Shown: piece after piece, positions 28,170 to 37,463 of the stretch
Numbering within the stretch: the stretch's first letter is position 1
How the letters are laid out: every line of letters starts with the position of its first letter
Source: Dactylococcopsis salina PCC 8305
Lineage (GTDB): Bacteria > Cyanobacteriota > Cyanobacteriia > Cyanobacteriales > Rubidibacteraceae
Length of the DNA: 64,000 bases
Assembly: GCF_000317615.1 (NCBI RefSeq)
Contig: NC_019780.1
Location: forward strand, 2,749,840 to 2,813,839
Direction of reading: 5' to 3'
The notes under the pieces: generated by a model
The model's database searches: none
The model's input: the letters and a program-made list of their open reading frames with translations, nothing else
What the model was told of the DNA's origin: nothing
Made by a program: the position numbers and the translations under genes

Positions 28170-29444
28170 GTGTCAAAGTTTCATCCGTTATTACAAGAAA
28201 ACTCGCCCTCTCTCAATCATCAAAAACTCGCTGATATATTAACCAATTATGACAATATTTTAATCATTCAAGATTTAGATGGGGTTTGTATGGAGTTGGT
28301 TAAAGACCCCTTAAACCGCACCATTGAACCGAAGTATGTAGAAGCAACAAAAGCGTTTTCTGATCAGTTTTATGTGTTAACAAATGGTGAACATATTGGC
28401 AAACGGGGCGTTAATTCGATCATCGATCGCGCCTTTGGTGATGCTGATTTTGTTCACAAAAATTCCCTTTATCTTCCAGGTTTAGCGGCGGGTGGTGTCC
28501 AATGGCAAAACCGAAAAGGAAATGTCTCTCATCCTGGGGTTACGGAAAAAGAATTAGCATTTTTAGCCACTGTTCCTCAACGCATTCGAGAACAATTAGA
28601 ACAGTTTTTTAAGCAGTTTTCAGACACTCGATCAAGCGCCGAAATTGAATCAGATATTGAAGCCTCAATTTTAGATAATATGGCTTCTCCTACTGCAAAT
28701 CTCAACACAATTTATGATCGATTAAAGACGAATCCTGAACGCTATTTCCAGTTACAAAAAACAATGGCACAATTGATGGAAACGTTACTCAGCGAAGCCC
28801 ATCAACAAGGCTTAACCGATTCCTTTTTTGTTCATTATGCCCCCAATTTAGGACGGGATAAAAACGGGAAAGAAATTTTACGTCCAGTGGAAAAAACAGA
28901 TTCAGGAACAACTGATTTCCAGTTTATGATTCGTGGCGCAATCAAAGAAGCGGGTGTCTTATATCTCCTCAATTATTATTACTATCAACGGACTGGAAAC
29001 TATCCCCTCGGAAAAGATTTTAATGTTCGTGATGCGCCCAATAATTACTCAGAATTACTGCAATTAGTCAAGAATAATTTTGATTTTAATTTGATGCCAA
29101 TTCTCATCGGAGTTGGTGATACAGTTAACAGCAGTGTTACCGAAATCAATGGCAAAATTGAAGCAAGAAGAGGAGGAAGCGATCGCGCTTTTCTGCAATT
29201 AATCCAAGACATTCATCCCAATAATATTGTTGTCTATATTGATAGCAGTGGGGGAGAAGTCAAAAACCGTAAACCAGTTCGCATTGAAACCACACCCAAC
29301 GGAGAAGCAAAGGTAACAGAAACGCCCACTGATCCACGAGATATCAATGATCCACTGACTTTAAACCTAATTTTCCCTCGCGGTCATTCTGAATATACAG
29401 CCTTTTTCCGTGACGTGGCGACGAAAAAACTCAATCGTAACTAG
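28170..29444 (+). CDS. stpA: Glucosylglycerol 3-phosphate phosphatase
   Basis: Removes phosphate from glucosylglycerol phosphate in the last step of glucosylglycerol synthesis, the main compatible solute of many moderately salt-tolerant cyanobacteria. The 424-aa protein has the HAD-like start LIIQDLDGVCMELVKDPL (about 33-50), VLTNGEHIGKRGV, LYLPGLAAGGVQWQ and a late GVGDTVNSSVTE loop. These agree with StpA of Synechocystis as I remember it. GTG start with AAGGAG. The partner ggpS is not in the window. The stop codon TAG is formed at the junction with an inserted repeat element (see 29444). Confidence 0.92.
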   Translation: MSKFHPLLQENSPSLNHQKLADILTNYDNILIIQDLDGVCMELVKDPLNRTIEPKYVEATKAFSDQFYVLTNGEHIGKRGVNSIIDRAFGDADFVHKNSLYLPGLAAGGVQWQNRKGNVSHPGVTEKELAFLATVPQRIREQLEQFFKQFSDTRSSAEIESDIEASILDNMASPTANLNTIYDRLKTNPERYFQLQKTMAQLMETLLSEAHQQGLTDSFFVHYAPNLGRDKNGKEILRPVEKTDSGTTDFQFMIRGAIKEAGVLYLLNYYYYQRTGNYPLGKDFNVRDAPNNYSELLQLVKNNFDFNLMPILIGVGDTVNSSVTEINGKIEARRGGSDRAFLQLIQDIHPNNIVVYIDSSGGEVKNRKPVRIETTPNGEAKVTETPTDPRDINDPLTLNLIFPRGHSEYTAFFRDVATKKLNRN

Positions 29445-29613
29445 GGCTTGCTGAAAAAGTCCATTGGTTGGTTTAGTAAGGCAAGAGGCAAGAGGCAAGA
29501 GGCAAGAGGCAGGGTTTTGATGATTGAACAATCAATGAACTTGCATTTTTACCTGAACTTAATCGCCTCAAATCCTTATTTGGTAAAACTTTCAGTTTCC
29601 CAACAGCAAGCCC
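29444..29613. mobile_element. 170-bp inverted-repeat element inserted at the stpA stop codon
   Basis: Ends GGGCTTGCTG (29444-29453) and CAGCAAGCCC (29604-29613) are exact inverted repeats, and TAACTA flanks both sides (29438-29443, 29614-29619). Inside is AAAAAGTCCATTGGTTGG and a GGCAAGA heptamer run (29480-29511). A second, diverged copy lies at 57150-57352. There is no coding capacity. Confidence 0.85.
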
Positions 29614-29619
29614 TAACTA

Positions 29620-29960
29620 AATTCCCCCCTTTCAAAGGGGGGTTAGGGGGGATTGATTGTAACTAATTCAAAGGAAAGTTAAGAGGGGGTTTTTCTAAAA
29701 GTTTCCCCCCCTTTCAAAAGGGGGGTTAGGGGGGATTAATTGTAACTAATTTTTAAAACGCACCTGCGAAGCGCATGGCTTTCACCGATTACTGCGCTTC
29801 TTGTGCGATCGCATATTGAGTGGAGTGCCACGCAAGGTGACTTCTTGGGCGCACGTGCTATTCGCGGTGCTATCCTAGTCTTGCAACTAGCTCCTCAAGC
29901 GTCAATTCCCATCCTCCCGATGGTACTGTAACCTATTATAAACTCGATCGAATCTTTCGG
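29620..29960. repeat. Two C/G hairpins and a repeat-like tail before the rhodanese gene
   Basis: CCCCCCTTTCAAAGGGGGG with TTAGGGGGGATT occurs at about 29624-29658 and again at 29704-29742, each followed by GTAACTAATT. From 29756 to 29940 the DNA holds HIP1-like GCGATCGC and short inverted pieces but no gene I can support. A promoter for 29968 probably lies at its end. Confidence 0.55.
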
Positions 29961-29967
29961 CAAGCCT

Positions 29968-30792
29968 ATGAAATCAGTTTTTTCAGTTAACGAATTATTC
30001 AACCGTCTCGATGATCCGAATCTAGTTGTGATTGACTGTCGCTTTCAACTAGCTGATCCCAGTTGGGGAAAAAAGCAGTATGAAACCCGCCATATTCCAG
30101 GTGCTTTTTACCTAGATTTAAATCAAGATTTATCCTCACCCGTGCAAAAACACGGGGGGCGACATCCTCTCCCTGATTCTGATAGTTTAGGACAAAAATT
30201 GGCGAAAATGGGAATTAATCGCGGAGAAACGCAAGTAATCGCTTATGATGACTCTCGCTGTGCGTTTGCGGCGCGGTTGTGGTGGTTATTGCGATATTAT
30301 GGTCACGATCGGGTTGCGGTGTTAGACGGCGGTTGGAATGCCTGGGAAAAAGCTGGTTATCCCGTTAGCGCCCAGATTCCCCCCTCGAAAACAGGTCATT
30401 TTTCGCCTCAACTGCGAACGGATTGGGTAGTCGATCGAACAGAGGTCAAAGCTCGTCAACAAGACCCAAACACGGTTATTATTGACTCTAGAGACCCCGA
30501 TCGCTATCGTGGAGAAAGAGAACCGATCGATCCAGTGGCGGGACATATTGCGGGGGCGATCAATCTTCCCTGGAAAAGCGTCACCGATGAACAAGGAAAC
30601 ATTTATCCGCCTTCCCAACAACAGAAACGCTGGTTAAACAGTGACTTACCTCTTGGAGAAACACAGGAAAAAATCGTTTATTGTGGTTCTGGTGTTACCG
30701 CTTGTGTCAACTTATTCTCCTTACATTTAGCCTCATTGCCTCTAGGGAAATTATATGCTGGAAGCTGGAGTGATTGGTGTTCCTATTCCTGA
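29968..30792 (+). CDS. Rhodanese-type sulfurtransferase
   Basis: Transfers sulfane sulfur from thiosulfate or 3-mercaptopyruvate to an acceptor. The 274-aa protein has two rhodanese domains: an inactive first one (1-130, with VIDCRF and RHIPGAFYLDL) and a catalytic second one (150-274, with IIDSRDPDRYRGE and the active-site loop CGSGVTAC). The CGSGVTA loop type is shared by mercaptopyruvate sulfurtransferases, so either substrate is possible. Its last 10 bases overlap cbiO on the other strand. No functional link with the neighbours is evident. Confidence 0.92.
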   Translation: MKSVFSVNELFNRLDDPNLVVIDCRFQLADPSWGKKQYETRHIPGAFYLDLNQDLSSPVQKHGGRHPLPDSDSLGQKLAKMGINRGETQVIAYDDSRCAFAARLWWLLRYYGHDRVAVLDGGWNAWEKAGYPVSAQIPPSKTGHFSPQLRTDWVVDRTEVKARQQDPNTVIIDSRDPDRYRGEREPIDPVAGHIAGAINLPWKSVTDEQGNIYPPSQQQKRWLNSDLPLGETQEKIVYCGSGVTACVNLFSLHLASLPLGKLYAGSWSDWCSYS

Positions 30793-31565
30793 TGGGCATC
30801 AGGAGGGTGATGAAACAGAGAGTGGGGTTTTTCCAAGCCATGACTTTCCATTAAACTTTGATTTCCCATAACCCGATGCGGATCACCATCAGCTATAATT
30901 TGTCCTTGATTCAAAAGGATGACTCGATCGCACACTTCTAGAAGTAACTCTAAATCATGGGAAGAAATAATAATCGTTTGTTCAGAAATCTCTAAAAAAT
31001 CAATTAAGCGCCGCCGTGCGGATAAATCTAAATTGGCGCTGGGTTCATCATATAAAATAAGTTGAGGGTGCATCGCCAAAACCGTAGCAATGGCAACCAT
31101 ACATTTTTGTCCCCCTGAGAGTTGGTGGGGGATGCGCTGCGCGAGGGGATAAGTTCCAGTGATGGTTAACGCTTCTTCCACCCGATGTTTAATTTCTGAA
31201 GGAGACAGTTGTAAATTTTCGGGACCAAAAGCGACATCATCCCAAACCGTCGGACAAAATAGTTGATCATCTGGGTTTTGAAAAACTAAACCAACATTGG
31301 GGTTAAAGGTTTCCGCTTGTACCGATTCTCCAAAAATAAACATTTCCCCCGCCGTCGGCTTTAAAATGCCACAAGCAGAAAGGAAAAGCGTCGTTTTCCC
31401 TGCGCCATTGGGACCAATTAACCCCACCCTTTCTCCCGCTTCGATTTGGAAGCTAATTTGGTCTAAAACCGCAGGTTGCTGTGGGTAAGAAAATTTTAGA
31501 TCATGAACCGCCAAGGCACTTTCTTCTGAGGTTTTGATCCGTGGAAATTGCGTCAGTTGTTTCAT
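30783..31565 (-). CDS. cbiO: ECF transporter ATPase (cobalt/nickel type)
   Basis: Powers an energy-coupling-factor importer, probably for cobalt or nickel. The 260-aa protein has Walker A GPNGAGKTT (51-59), the Q-loop GLVFQNPDDQLFCPTVWDDV typical of CbiO/EcfA, signature LSGGQ, Walker B LILYDEPSANLD and the switch histidine in ISSHDLELL. After LSGGQ the usual KRR is KCM, a mild variation. cbiQ lies 15 bases upstream on the same strand. The substrate-binding CbiM is absent here, so metal specificity rests on family resemblance. Confidence 0.88.
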   Translation of the reverse strand: MKQLTQFPRIKTSEESALAVHDLKFSYPQQPAVLDQISFQIEAGERVGLIGPNGAGKTTLFLSACGILKPTAGEMFIFGESVQAETFNPNVGLVFQNPDDQLFCPTVWDDVAFGPENLQLSPSEIKHRVEEALTITGTYPLAQRIPHQLSGGQKCMVAIATVLAMHPQLILYDEPSANLDLSARRRLIDFLEISEQTIIISSHDLELLLEVCDRVILLNQGQIIADGDPHRVMGNQSLMESHGLEKPHSLFHHPPDAHQE

Positions 31566-31580
31566 AAGACTGATAAATAA

Positions 31581-32360
31581 CTAAAATAAAAACTCTGCAA
31601 TCATTAAACTCAGCGCGATCGTACAGGTAAACCAAAACCAAAACACCATCGCTGGTGTCGCTTCCCGTAAAGCAACGCCTAAGCCAATTTTTTGTTGACG
31701 TAACCCGTAGTTATAGCCGCGTAAAATCATCGCATGATAAACCTGTTGGGATTGTTCATAACTTCGCACCAATAAACTCCCCATCAAAGAAGCTAAACGT
31801 TTCGTATTACGAACACTAAATTGACGAGAATCAAATCCCCGTAGTCTCATTGCTCGCTGCATGGTTGTTAGTGTATCCCCAAACGATTCCAGATAACGGT
31901 AAGATAACAAAGTCATATCTACGATCACTCGCGGCAAACCTAACGATCGCATCGCCTTGATACTGCTTAAAAATGGTGCAGTTCCGAATAAAATTAAGCT
32001 AATCGTAAGAATACAGACAAAACGGGTGACAATTAGCATCACCGCTAATAATCCTTCCTCTCGCAGCGCGATCGGTCCCCATTCCCAAAGTACCGTTTCT
32101 CCTGAAATCAACGGTAACACCAACACTACCGCCGCGATAAAAATCCCTGGATATTGTAATCGAGACAAAAGAAACGATAACGGGAGATGGGATAACACAT
32201 ACAAAATCACCGTGATTAAAACCATCACAGGTAATAACCCCAAATTTTGCACAAACGCGAATGCAAAAATTAATCCTCCCAACGCAATCAACTTTAACTG
32301 TTGATTCCAGTGATGGAGAGGGGAATCTAAATGAGCATACTGATCCAAAGCAAGTTTCAT
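31581..32360 (-). CDS. cbiQ: ECF transporter transmembrane protein CbiQ
   Basis: This is the membrane-embedded T component that connects the ATPase to the substrate-binding unit. The 259-aa protein has about six hydrophobic segments and, between them, the coupling motifs: MQRAMRLRGFDSR and AMILRGYN (the two ARG-type signatures). The first gene of the pair, it is followed by cbiO with a 15-base gap. It is divergent from ndhD. cbiM and cbiN are not in the window, so the complex must draw its S component from another locus, or serve more than one. Confidence 0.87.
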   Translation of the reverse strand: MKLALDQYAHLDSPLHHWNQQLKLIALGGLIFAFAFVQNLGLLPVMVLITVILYVLSHLPLSFLLSRLQYPGIFIAAVVLVLPLISGETVLWEWGPIALREEGLLAVMLIVTRFVCILTISLILFGTAPFLSSIKAMRSLGLPRVIVDMTLLSYRYLESFGDTLTTMQRAMRLRGFDSRQFSVRNTKRLASLMGSLLVRSYEQSQQVYHAMILRGYNYGLRQQKIGLGVALREATPAMVFWFWFTCTIALSLMIAEFLF

Positions 32361-32529
32361 AAAAGTGATAGAGACTTCACAATCTAGGGTAATCCAAGAG
32401 AGAAAGGTAAAAAACTAAAGGAAACCATTAAATCTTTCTATAGCTTTTTCCGTTATAGACCTTTTCAAAAGTTAACATCCCTTCATATAATGAAAGCTGT
32501 CCTCATAAGTATTTATTCTTATTCATCTT

Positions 32530-34173
32530 ATGTTCGAGTTTCAAATTCCCTGGTTAAGCACAATTATCATCTTTCCCTTACTCGCTGCGGCAGTAATTCC
32601 CTTTCTTCCCAACGAAAACGGAAAAACCCTGCGCTGGTTTACCCTCAGCGCCAGTTTGATCACCTTTTTGCTCACCGTTTACGCATTTGTAAACAACTTT
32701 AACCTTAATGACAGTCAATTCCAACTCCAAGAGAACTATCCTTGGCTACCTCAACTAGGCTTAAACTGGTCATTAGCGGTGGATGGCTTATCAATGCCTT
32801 TAATTGTCCTCTCTGGCTTAATTACCACCCTAGCAGTAGTTGCCGCTTGGAATGTTACCTATAAATCACGCTTATTCTACGCTCTTATTCTTGTTCTTTA
32901 CAGCGCCCAAGTTGGCGTATTTGCTGCCCAAGACTTATTATTATTCTTCTTAATGTGGGAACTGGAATTAGTTCCTGTCTATCTCTTAATCTCCATCTGG
33001 GGAGGCAAAAATCGCAGTTATGCCGCCACTAAATTTATTCTCTACACTGCAGCCGGTTCCGTTTTTATTCTGGTTGGCGCTTTAGGTTTAGCCTTCTACG
33101 GTAATGAAGTTAGTTTCGACATGATGCAATTAGGGATGAAAAATCTGCCCTTTGCTGTGGAAATGTTTGCTTATGTCGGTTTCTTAATCGCCTTTGGTGT
33201 TAAACTGCCAATTTTCCCGCTTCATACTTGGCTTCCCGACGCGCACAGTGAAGCATCCGCACCAGTTTCCATGATTTTAGCAGGCGTTTTGCTAAAAATG
33301 GGCGGTTATGGACTAATTCGGATGAATGTGGAAATTTTACCCAATGCTCACGTTTATTTTGCTCCTGTGTTGGCGGTTTTAGGGGTGGTGAACATTGTTT
33401 ATGGTGCATTCACAGCCTTTAGTCAAACTAATCTCAAACGTCGTCTTGCTTATTCTTCAATTTCCCACATGGGTTTTGTTTTACTCGGAATTGCTTCCTA
33501 TACGGAATTAGGATTAAACGGCGCTGTGTTACAGATGGTTTCTCATGGTTTAATCGCAGCCGCTTTATTCTTCCTCTCTGGCGCAACTTACGAGCGTACT
33601 CATACCCTTGTTATGGAGAAAATGGGCGGTATGGCGCAAGAAATGCCGAAAATTTTCGCTCTCTTTACGACAGCAGCCATGGCTTCTTTAGCATTACCTG
33701 GCATGAGTGGCTTTGTCAGCGAGTTAACGGTGTTTCTCGGTATCGCTACCAGTGACGCTTACAGTGATATTTTCAAAACCGCAATGGTGTTTTTAGCGGC
33801 GGTGGGCTTAATTCTGACTCCCATCTATCTGCTTTCTATGTTGCGTCAAGTGTTCTACGGTGCGTCTAATTCTGAGCTTGCGATCGAAAAATACTTGGGA
33901 GATGCGAAACCTCGTGAAATCTTCATTACGGCTTGTTTACTGCTTCCCATCATTGGCATTGGTTTGTATCCCAAGTTAGCAACTCGCACTTATGATGTGA
34001 AAACTGTGGAAGTGGCTCTAAAAGCACGAGAAGCGGTAACGCCAGTAATTGCAGAGCGTGGAAATACGTTTCAAGCCAGCTTAAATCCGTTTTACGCGCC
34101 TGGGTTTGTTGCTCCCAGTCTTCCCCAAAGCAATTCGCAAGCGATGTTAGATCAGTATAGCGCTACGCGCTAG
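32530..34173 (+). CDS. ndhD: NAD(P)H dehydrogenase-like complex subunit 4
   Basis: Proton-pumping antiporter-like subunit of the NDH-1 complex in thylakoids, used in respiration and cyclic electron flow. The 547-aa protein has about 14 transmembrane helices and the family motifs: [20 protein letters not shown] (conserved glutamate), [20 protein letters not shown] (lysine/histidine channel) and [14 protein letters not shown]. It looks like an NdhD1/D2-type isoform, but the paralogue is not decided. The last codons (YSATR) and the TAG stop come from an inserted repeat element that begins at 34156. Confidence 0.95.
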   Translation: MFEFQIPWLSTIIIFPLLAAAVIPFLPNENGKTLRWFTLSASLITFLLTVYAFVNNFNLNDSQFQLQENYPWLPQLGLNWSLAVDGLSMPLIVLSGLITTLAVVAAWNVTYKSRLFYALILVLYSAQVGVFAAQDLLLFFLMWELELVPVYLLISIWGGKNRSYAATKFILYTAAGSVFILVGALGLAFYGNEVSFDMMQLGMKNLPFAVEMFAYVGFLIAFGVKLPIFPLHTWLPDAHSEASAPVSMILAGVLLKMGGYGLIRMNVEILPNAHVYFAPVLAVLGVVNIVYGAFTAFSQTNLKRRLAYSSISHMGFVLLGIASYTELGLNGAVLQMVSHGLIAAALFFLSGATYERTHTLVMEKMGGMAQEMPKIFALFTTAAMASLALPGMSGFVSELTVFLGIATSDAYSDIFKTAMVFLAAVGLILTPIYLLSMLRQVFYGASNSELAIEKYLGDAKPREIFITACLLLPIIGIGLYPKLATRTYDVKTVEVALKAREAVTPVIAERGNTFQASLNPFYAPGFVAPSLPQSNSQAMLDQYSATR

Positions 34174-34262
34174 GCAAGAGGCAAGAGGCAAGAGGCAAGA
34201 GTGCAATAGTTAGGTGAGTTTCAACATTTTGGAATGTTCTAACCTGATTTTGTAGCGCTATA
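34156..34262. mobile_element. 107-bp TATAGCGCTA element, copy 1
   Basis: Ends TATAGCGCTA (34156-34165) and TAGCGCTATA (34253-34262) are inverted repeats. The inside starts CGCGCTAGGCAAGAGG with four heptamers, then AGGTGAGTTTCAACATTTTG to the right end. A larger copy with the same left and right parts is at 48089-48465. The left end supplies the final codons and stop of ndhD. Confidence 0.85.
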
Positions 34263-34297
34263 ACAGCAATTCATCACTTGATTAAAATTAACAAAGA

Positions 34298-34325
34298 GAG
34301 GCGATCGATCGCCTCTTTTTTTTTG
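34298..34325 (+). terminator. Intrinsic terminator before dnaE
   Basis: The perfect palindrome GAGGCGATCGATCGCCTC (34298-34315) is followed by ten thymines. It contains a HIP1-like core. It should end the ndhD transcript. Confidence 0.85.
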
Positions 34326-34336
34326 GTAAAACCTAG

Positions 34337-34425
34337 CCCCCAGCTACACCCAACCTACCTGTTACTTGGATGTCATATTAAAATTGGTGTTGGGTTTCGT
34401 AAACTCCACCCAACCTACCTGTTAC
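34337..34425. repeat. GTTGGGTTTCG / CACCCAACCTAC repeats in front of dnaE
   Basis: Two copies of CACCCAACCTACCTGTTACT flank GGTGTTGGGTTTCGTAAACT. The second copy ends 8 bases before the dnaE start, so it occupies the ribosome-binding and probably the promoter region. Confidence 0.75.
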
Positions 34426-34432
34426 TTAAAAT

Positions 34433-37063
34433 ATGTCATCATTTGTCGGTTTACACATTCATAGCGATTACAGTTTATTAGATGGGGCTTCCCAGTTACC
34501 ACCGTTGATCGATCGAGCGGTAGAATTAGGGATGGATGCGATCGCCCTTACGGATCATGGTGTGATGTACGGCGCGATCGAACTGATTAAAGTCTGTCGA
34601 TCGAAAAACATTAAACCCATCATCGGAAACGAAATGTATGTGATTAACACCGATGATTTAGAAAAGCCTGGCAAATATAAAAAGTATCACCAAGTTGTTC
34701 TCGCCAAAGATACACAAGGATATAAAAACTTAGTTAAACTCACCACAATTTCTAACTTAAAAGGCGTTCACGGAAAAGGAATTTTTGCACGTCCATGTAT
34801 TAATAAAGACTATCTCGAACAGTATAAAGAAGGATTGATTGTCACCAGTGGCTGTTTAGGGGGAGAACTTCCCCAAGCGATTTTAAGAGGAGAACGAAAG
34901 GAAGCGCGAAAAGTTGCTAAATGGTATAAAAAAGTCTTTGGGGATGACTATTATTTAGAAATTCAAGATCATGGTTCACAAGAAGATCGCATTGTTAACA
35001 GTGAAATTGTTAAAATCAGTGAAGAATTAGACATTAAAATTATCGCTACGAATGACTCCCATTTTATTTCTTGTAATGATGTTGAAGCACACGACGCACT
35101 GATTTGTATTCAAACTAATAAATTAATTACCGAAGATAAACGCTTGCGTTATAGCGGTACAGAATATCTGAAATCTGCAGAGGAAATGAGGCAGTTATTT
35201 CGAGATCATTTATCTGATGACATTATCGAAAGCGCGATCGGAAATACGGTTGAAGTTGCAAAAAAAATTAAATCTTATAACATTTTAGGAGAACCGCGCC
35301 TTCCAGATTATCCCGTTCCCAGTGGACACACCGATGATAGTTATTTAGAAGAAATTACATGGAAAGGATTACTGGAACGTTTAGACTGTCGCAGCCGTTC
35401 AGAAGTTGAGGAAACCTATAAAACCCGTTTAGAAAGAGAACTAAAAATCATGCAAGAACGGGGATTTTCCAGTTACTTTTTAGTAGTTTGGGATTATATT
35501 AAATATGCCAGAGATAATAACATTCCTGTTGGCCCCGGACGCGGTTCTGCTGCGGGTTCATTAGTGGCTTACGCGCTGAAAATTACGAACATTGATCCCG
35601 TTCATCATGGGTTACTTTTTGAACGATTCTTAAACCCAGAAAGAAAATCAATGCCTGATATTGATACAGATTTTTGTATTGAAAGAAGAGACGATGTAAT
35701 TGATTATGTAACCCATCGTTATGGGGAAGATAAAGTCGCTCAAATTATTACGTTTAACCGCATGACATCAAAAGCAGTTTTAAAAGATGTCGCGCGGGTT
35801 TTAGATATTCCTTATTCTGAATCCGATCGTCTCGCAAAAATGATTCCTGTGGCGAGAGGAAAGCCAGCAGAATTAACAAAAATGATCTCCGATGAAACAC
35901 CCGAACCTGAGTTTAAAAAACTCTATGATAGTGATGAGAAAGTACAGCGTTGGGTGGATATGGCAATCCGCATTGAAGGAACAAACAAAACTTACGGGGT
36001 TCATGCGGCTGGTGTGGTTATTTCTAAAGAACCTCTAGACGAAATTGTCCCTTTACAAAAGAACAATGATGGAGCAGTAATTACACAGTATTATATGGAA
36101 GATTTAGAGGCTCTTGGTTTATTAAAAATGGACTTTTTAGGGCTGAAAAATCTGACCACAATTAAACATACTGCCGATTTAATTGAAAAAAATACAGGAA
36201 ATAGATTAAACCTTGATCAGCTTCCCATTGATGAGATTCGTTCTCGTGAAATTTTAGCAAAAGGAGAAATTAAAAATACGAAACCAGATGATGTTCAAAA
36301 AACCTATGATTTGATTGAGAAAGGACAATTAGATGGAATTTTTCAGTTAGAATCATCAGGAATGTTAAAAGTTGTTCAAGATTTAAAACCCTCTAGCATT
36401 GAGGATATTTCCTCGATTTTAGCTTTGTATCGCCCAGGACCATTGGACGCGGGATTAATTCCTAAATTTGTCGATCGAAAACATGGGAAAGAAGAAATTA
36501 CTTATGAACATCCCATTTTAGAAAAGATTTTAGACGAAACTTATGCTGTCATGGTCTATCAAGAACAGATCATGAAAATTGCTCAAGATATGGCAGGATA
36601 TTCTCTAGGACAAGCGGATTTATTACGCCGTGCCATGGGAAAAAAGAAAGTTGCAGAAATGCAGAAACATCGAGAAATGTTTATTGATGGGGCGACTAAA
36701 AACGGCGTTAAACAACAGGTTGCGGAAAGTTTATTTGAGCAAATGATTAAATTTGCAGAATACTGTCTCAGTTATGACACAGAAGTTTTAACGGAAGAAT
36801 ACGGCGCGATTCCTATTGGTAAAATTGTCGAAGAAAGAATGAATTGTCATGTTTATAGTGTCGATGAAAATGGCTTTATTTATAGCCAACCGATCGCGCA
36901 ATGGCATCCCAGAGGAGAACAAGAAGTTGTAGAATATACCCTAGAAGATGGAAAAATCATCCGAGCCACTGCCGATCATAAAATGATGACAGAAACTGGG
37001 GAAATGTTACCGATCGAACAGATTTTCCAACAACAATTAGACCTAAAAATCAGTAATCAGTGA
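34433..37063 (+). CDS. dnaE: DNA polymerase III alpha, N-terminal half with split N-intein
   Basis: The first 777 residues are the N-half of the replicative polymerase: PHP domain ([22 protein letters not shown]), [16 protein letters not shown] and PDIDTDF of the catalytic palm. At residue 778 (nucleotide 36764), after KFAEY, the split DnaE intein begins: [10 protein letters not shown] with Cys1, then block [10 protein letters not shown]. The intein half is 99 residues long. The C-terminal intein and polymerase half must be encoded elsewhere and joined by protein trans-splicing, as known in many cyanobacteria. The last residues, KISNQ, and the TGA lie in a heptamer satellite, about three residues short of well-known relatives. 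No clear ribosome site precedes the ATG. Confidence 0.95.
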   Translation: MSSFVGLHIHSDYSLLDGASQLPPLIDRAVELGMDAIALTDHGVMYGAIELIKVCRSKNIKPIIGNEMYVINTDDLEKPGKYKKYHQVVLAKDTQGYKNLVKLTTISNLKGVHGKGIFARPCINKDYLEQYKEGLIVTSGCLGGELPQAILRGERKEARKVAKWYKKVFGDDYYLEIQDHGSQEDRIVNSEIVKISEELDIKIIATNDSHFISCNDVEAHDALICIQTNKLITEDKRLRYSGTEYLKSAEEMRQLFRDHLSDDIIESAIGNTVEVAKKIKSYNILGEPRLPDYPVPSGHTDDSYLEEITWKGLLERLDCRSRSEVEETYKTRLERELKIMQERGFSSYFLVVWDYIKYARDNNIPVGPGRGSAAGSLVAYALKITNIDPVHHGLLFERFLNPERKSMPDIDTDFCIERRDDVIDYVTHRYGEDKVAQIITFNRMTSKAVLKDVARVLDIPYSESDRLAKMIPVARGKPAELTKMISDETPEPEFKKLYDSDEKVQRWVDMAIRIEGTNKTYGVHAAGVVISKEPLDEIVPLQKNNDGAVITQYYMEDLEALGLLKMDFLGLKNLTTIKHTADLIEKNTGNRLNLDQLPIDEIRSREILAKGEIKNTKPDDVQKTYDLIEKGQLDGIFQLESSGMLKVVQDLKPSSIEDISSILALYRPGPLDAGLIPKFVDRKHGKEEITYEHPILEKILDETYAVMVYQEQIMKIAQDMAGYSLGQADLLRRAMGKKKVAEMQKHREMFIDGATKNGVKQQVAESLFEQMIKFAEYCLSYDTEVLTEEYGAIPIGKIVEERMNCHVYSVDENGFIYSQPIAQWHPRGEQEVVEYTLEDGKIIRATADHKMMTETGEMLPIEQIFQQQLDLKISNQ

Positions 37064-37290
37064 TCAGTGATCAGTGACCAGTGACCAGTAACCAGTGACC
37101 AGTGACCAGTGATCAGTGACCAGTAACCAGTGACCAGTGACCAGTGATCAGTGACCAGTAACCAGTGACCAGTGACCAGTGATCAGTGACCAGTAATCAG
37201 TGACCAGTAATCAGTGACCAGTAATCAGTGACCAGTGACCAGTGACCAGTGACCAGTGACCAGTGACCAGTGACCAGTAACCAGTAACGA
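37048..37290 (+). repeat. Long heptamer satellite, CAGTGAY units
   Basis: About 34 tandem 7-bp units (CAGTGAC, CAGTGAT, CAGTAAC, CAGTAAT) start in the last codons of the N-intein. TGA or TAA occurs in every unit, so all three plus-strand frames close within a few units. It is the longest array of this family in the window. Confidence 0.9.
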
Positions 37291-37337
37291 ATAACAAATA
37301 ACGAATAACGAATAACGAATAACGAATAACGAACAAC
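37286..37337 (+). repeat. Heptamer satellite, AACGAAT units
   Basis: About seven copies of AACGAAT/AACAAAT follow directly on the CAGTGAY array. The same pair of heptamers, in the same relative order, occurs at 49408-49621 (opposite strand) and 63355-63474 (opposite orientation). Confidence 0.85.
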
Positions 37338-37463
37338 GATCCATGAACTTTGTCAGCAAACCTTATTTATCCAAAAACACAAGTTAAGATAGTTGTACAG
37401 TGCGATCGCCCGAAGGGCGCTGGCAAAGACAATCGCGCTTCTACCGACGAACAAACACATCCT

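Noticed and set aside
29448-29666. 72-codon frame after stpA
   Set aside because: It starts within the inserted inverted-repeat element and reads the heptamer run. It is not a gene.
37048-37337. Possible CRISPR array
   Set aside because: The units are 7 bp in direct tandem without spacers, and no cas genes are near. This is a satellite.
37350-37463. N-terminal extension of lepA by 38 codons
   Set aside because: The family starts at the [19 protein letters not shown] region. The extension is derived from HIP1-like repeat DNA.
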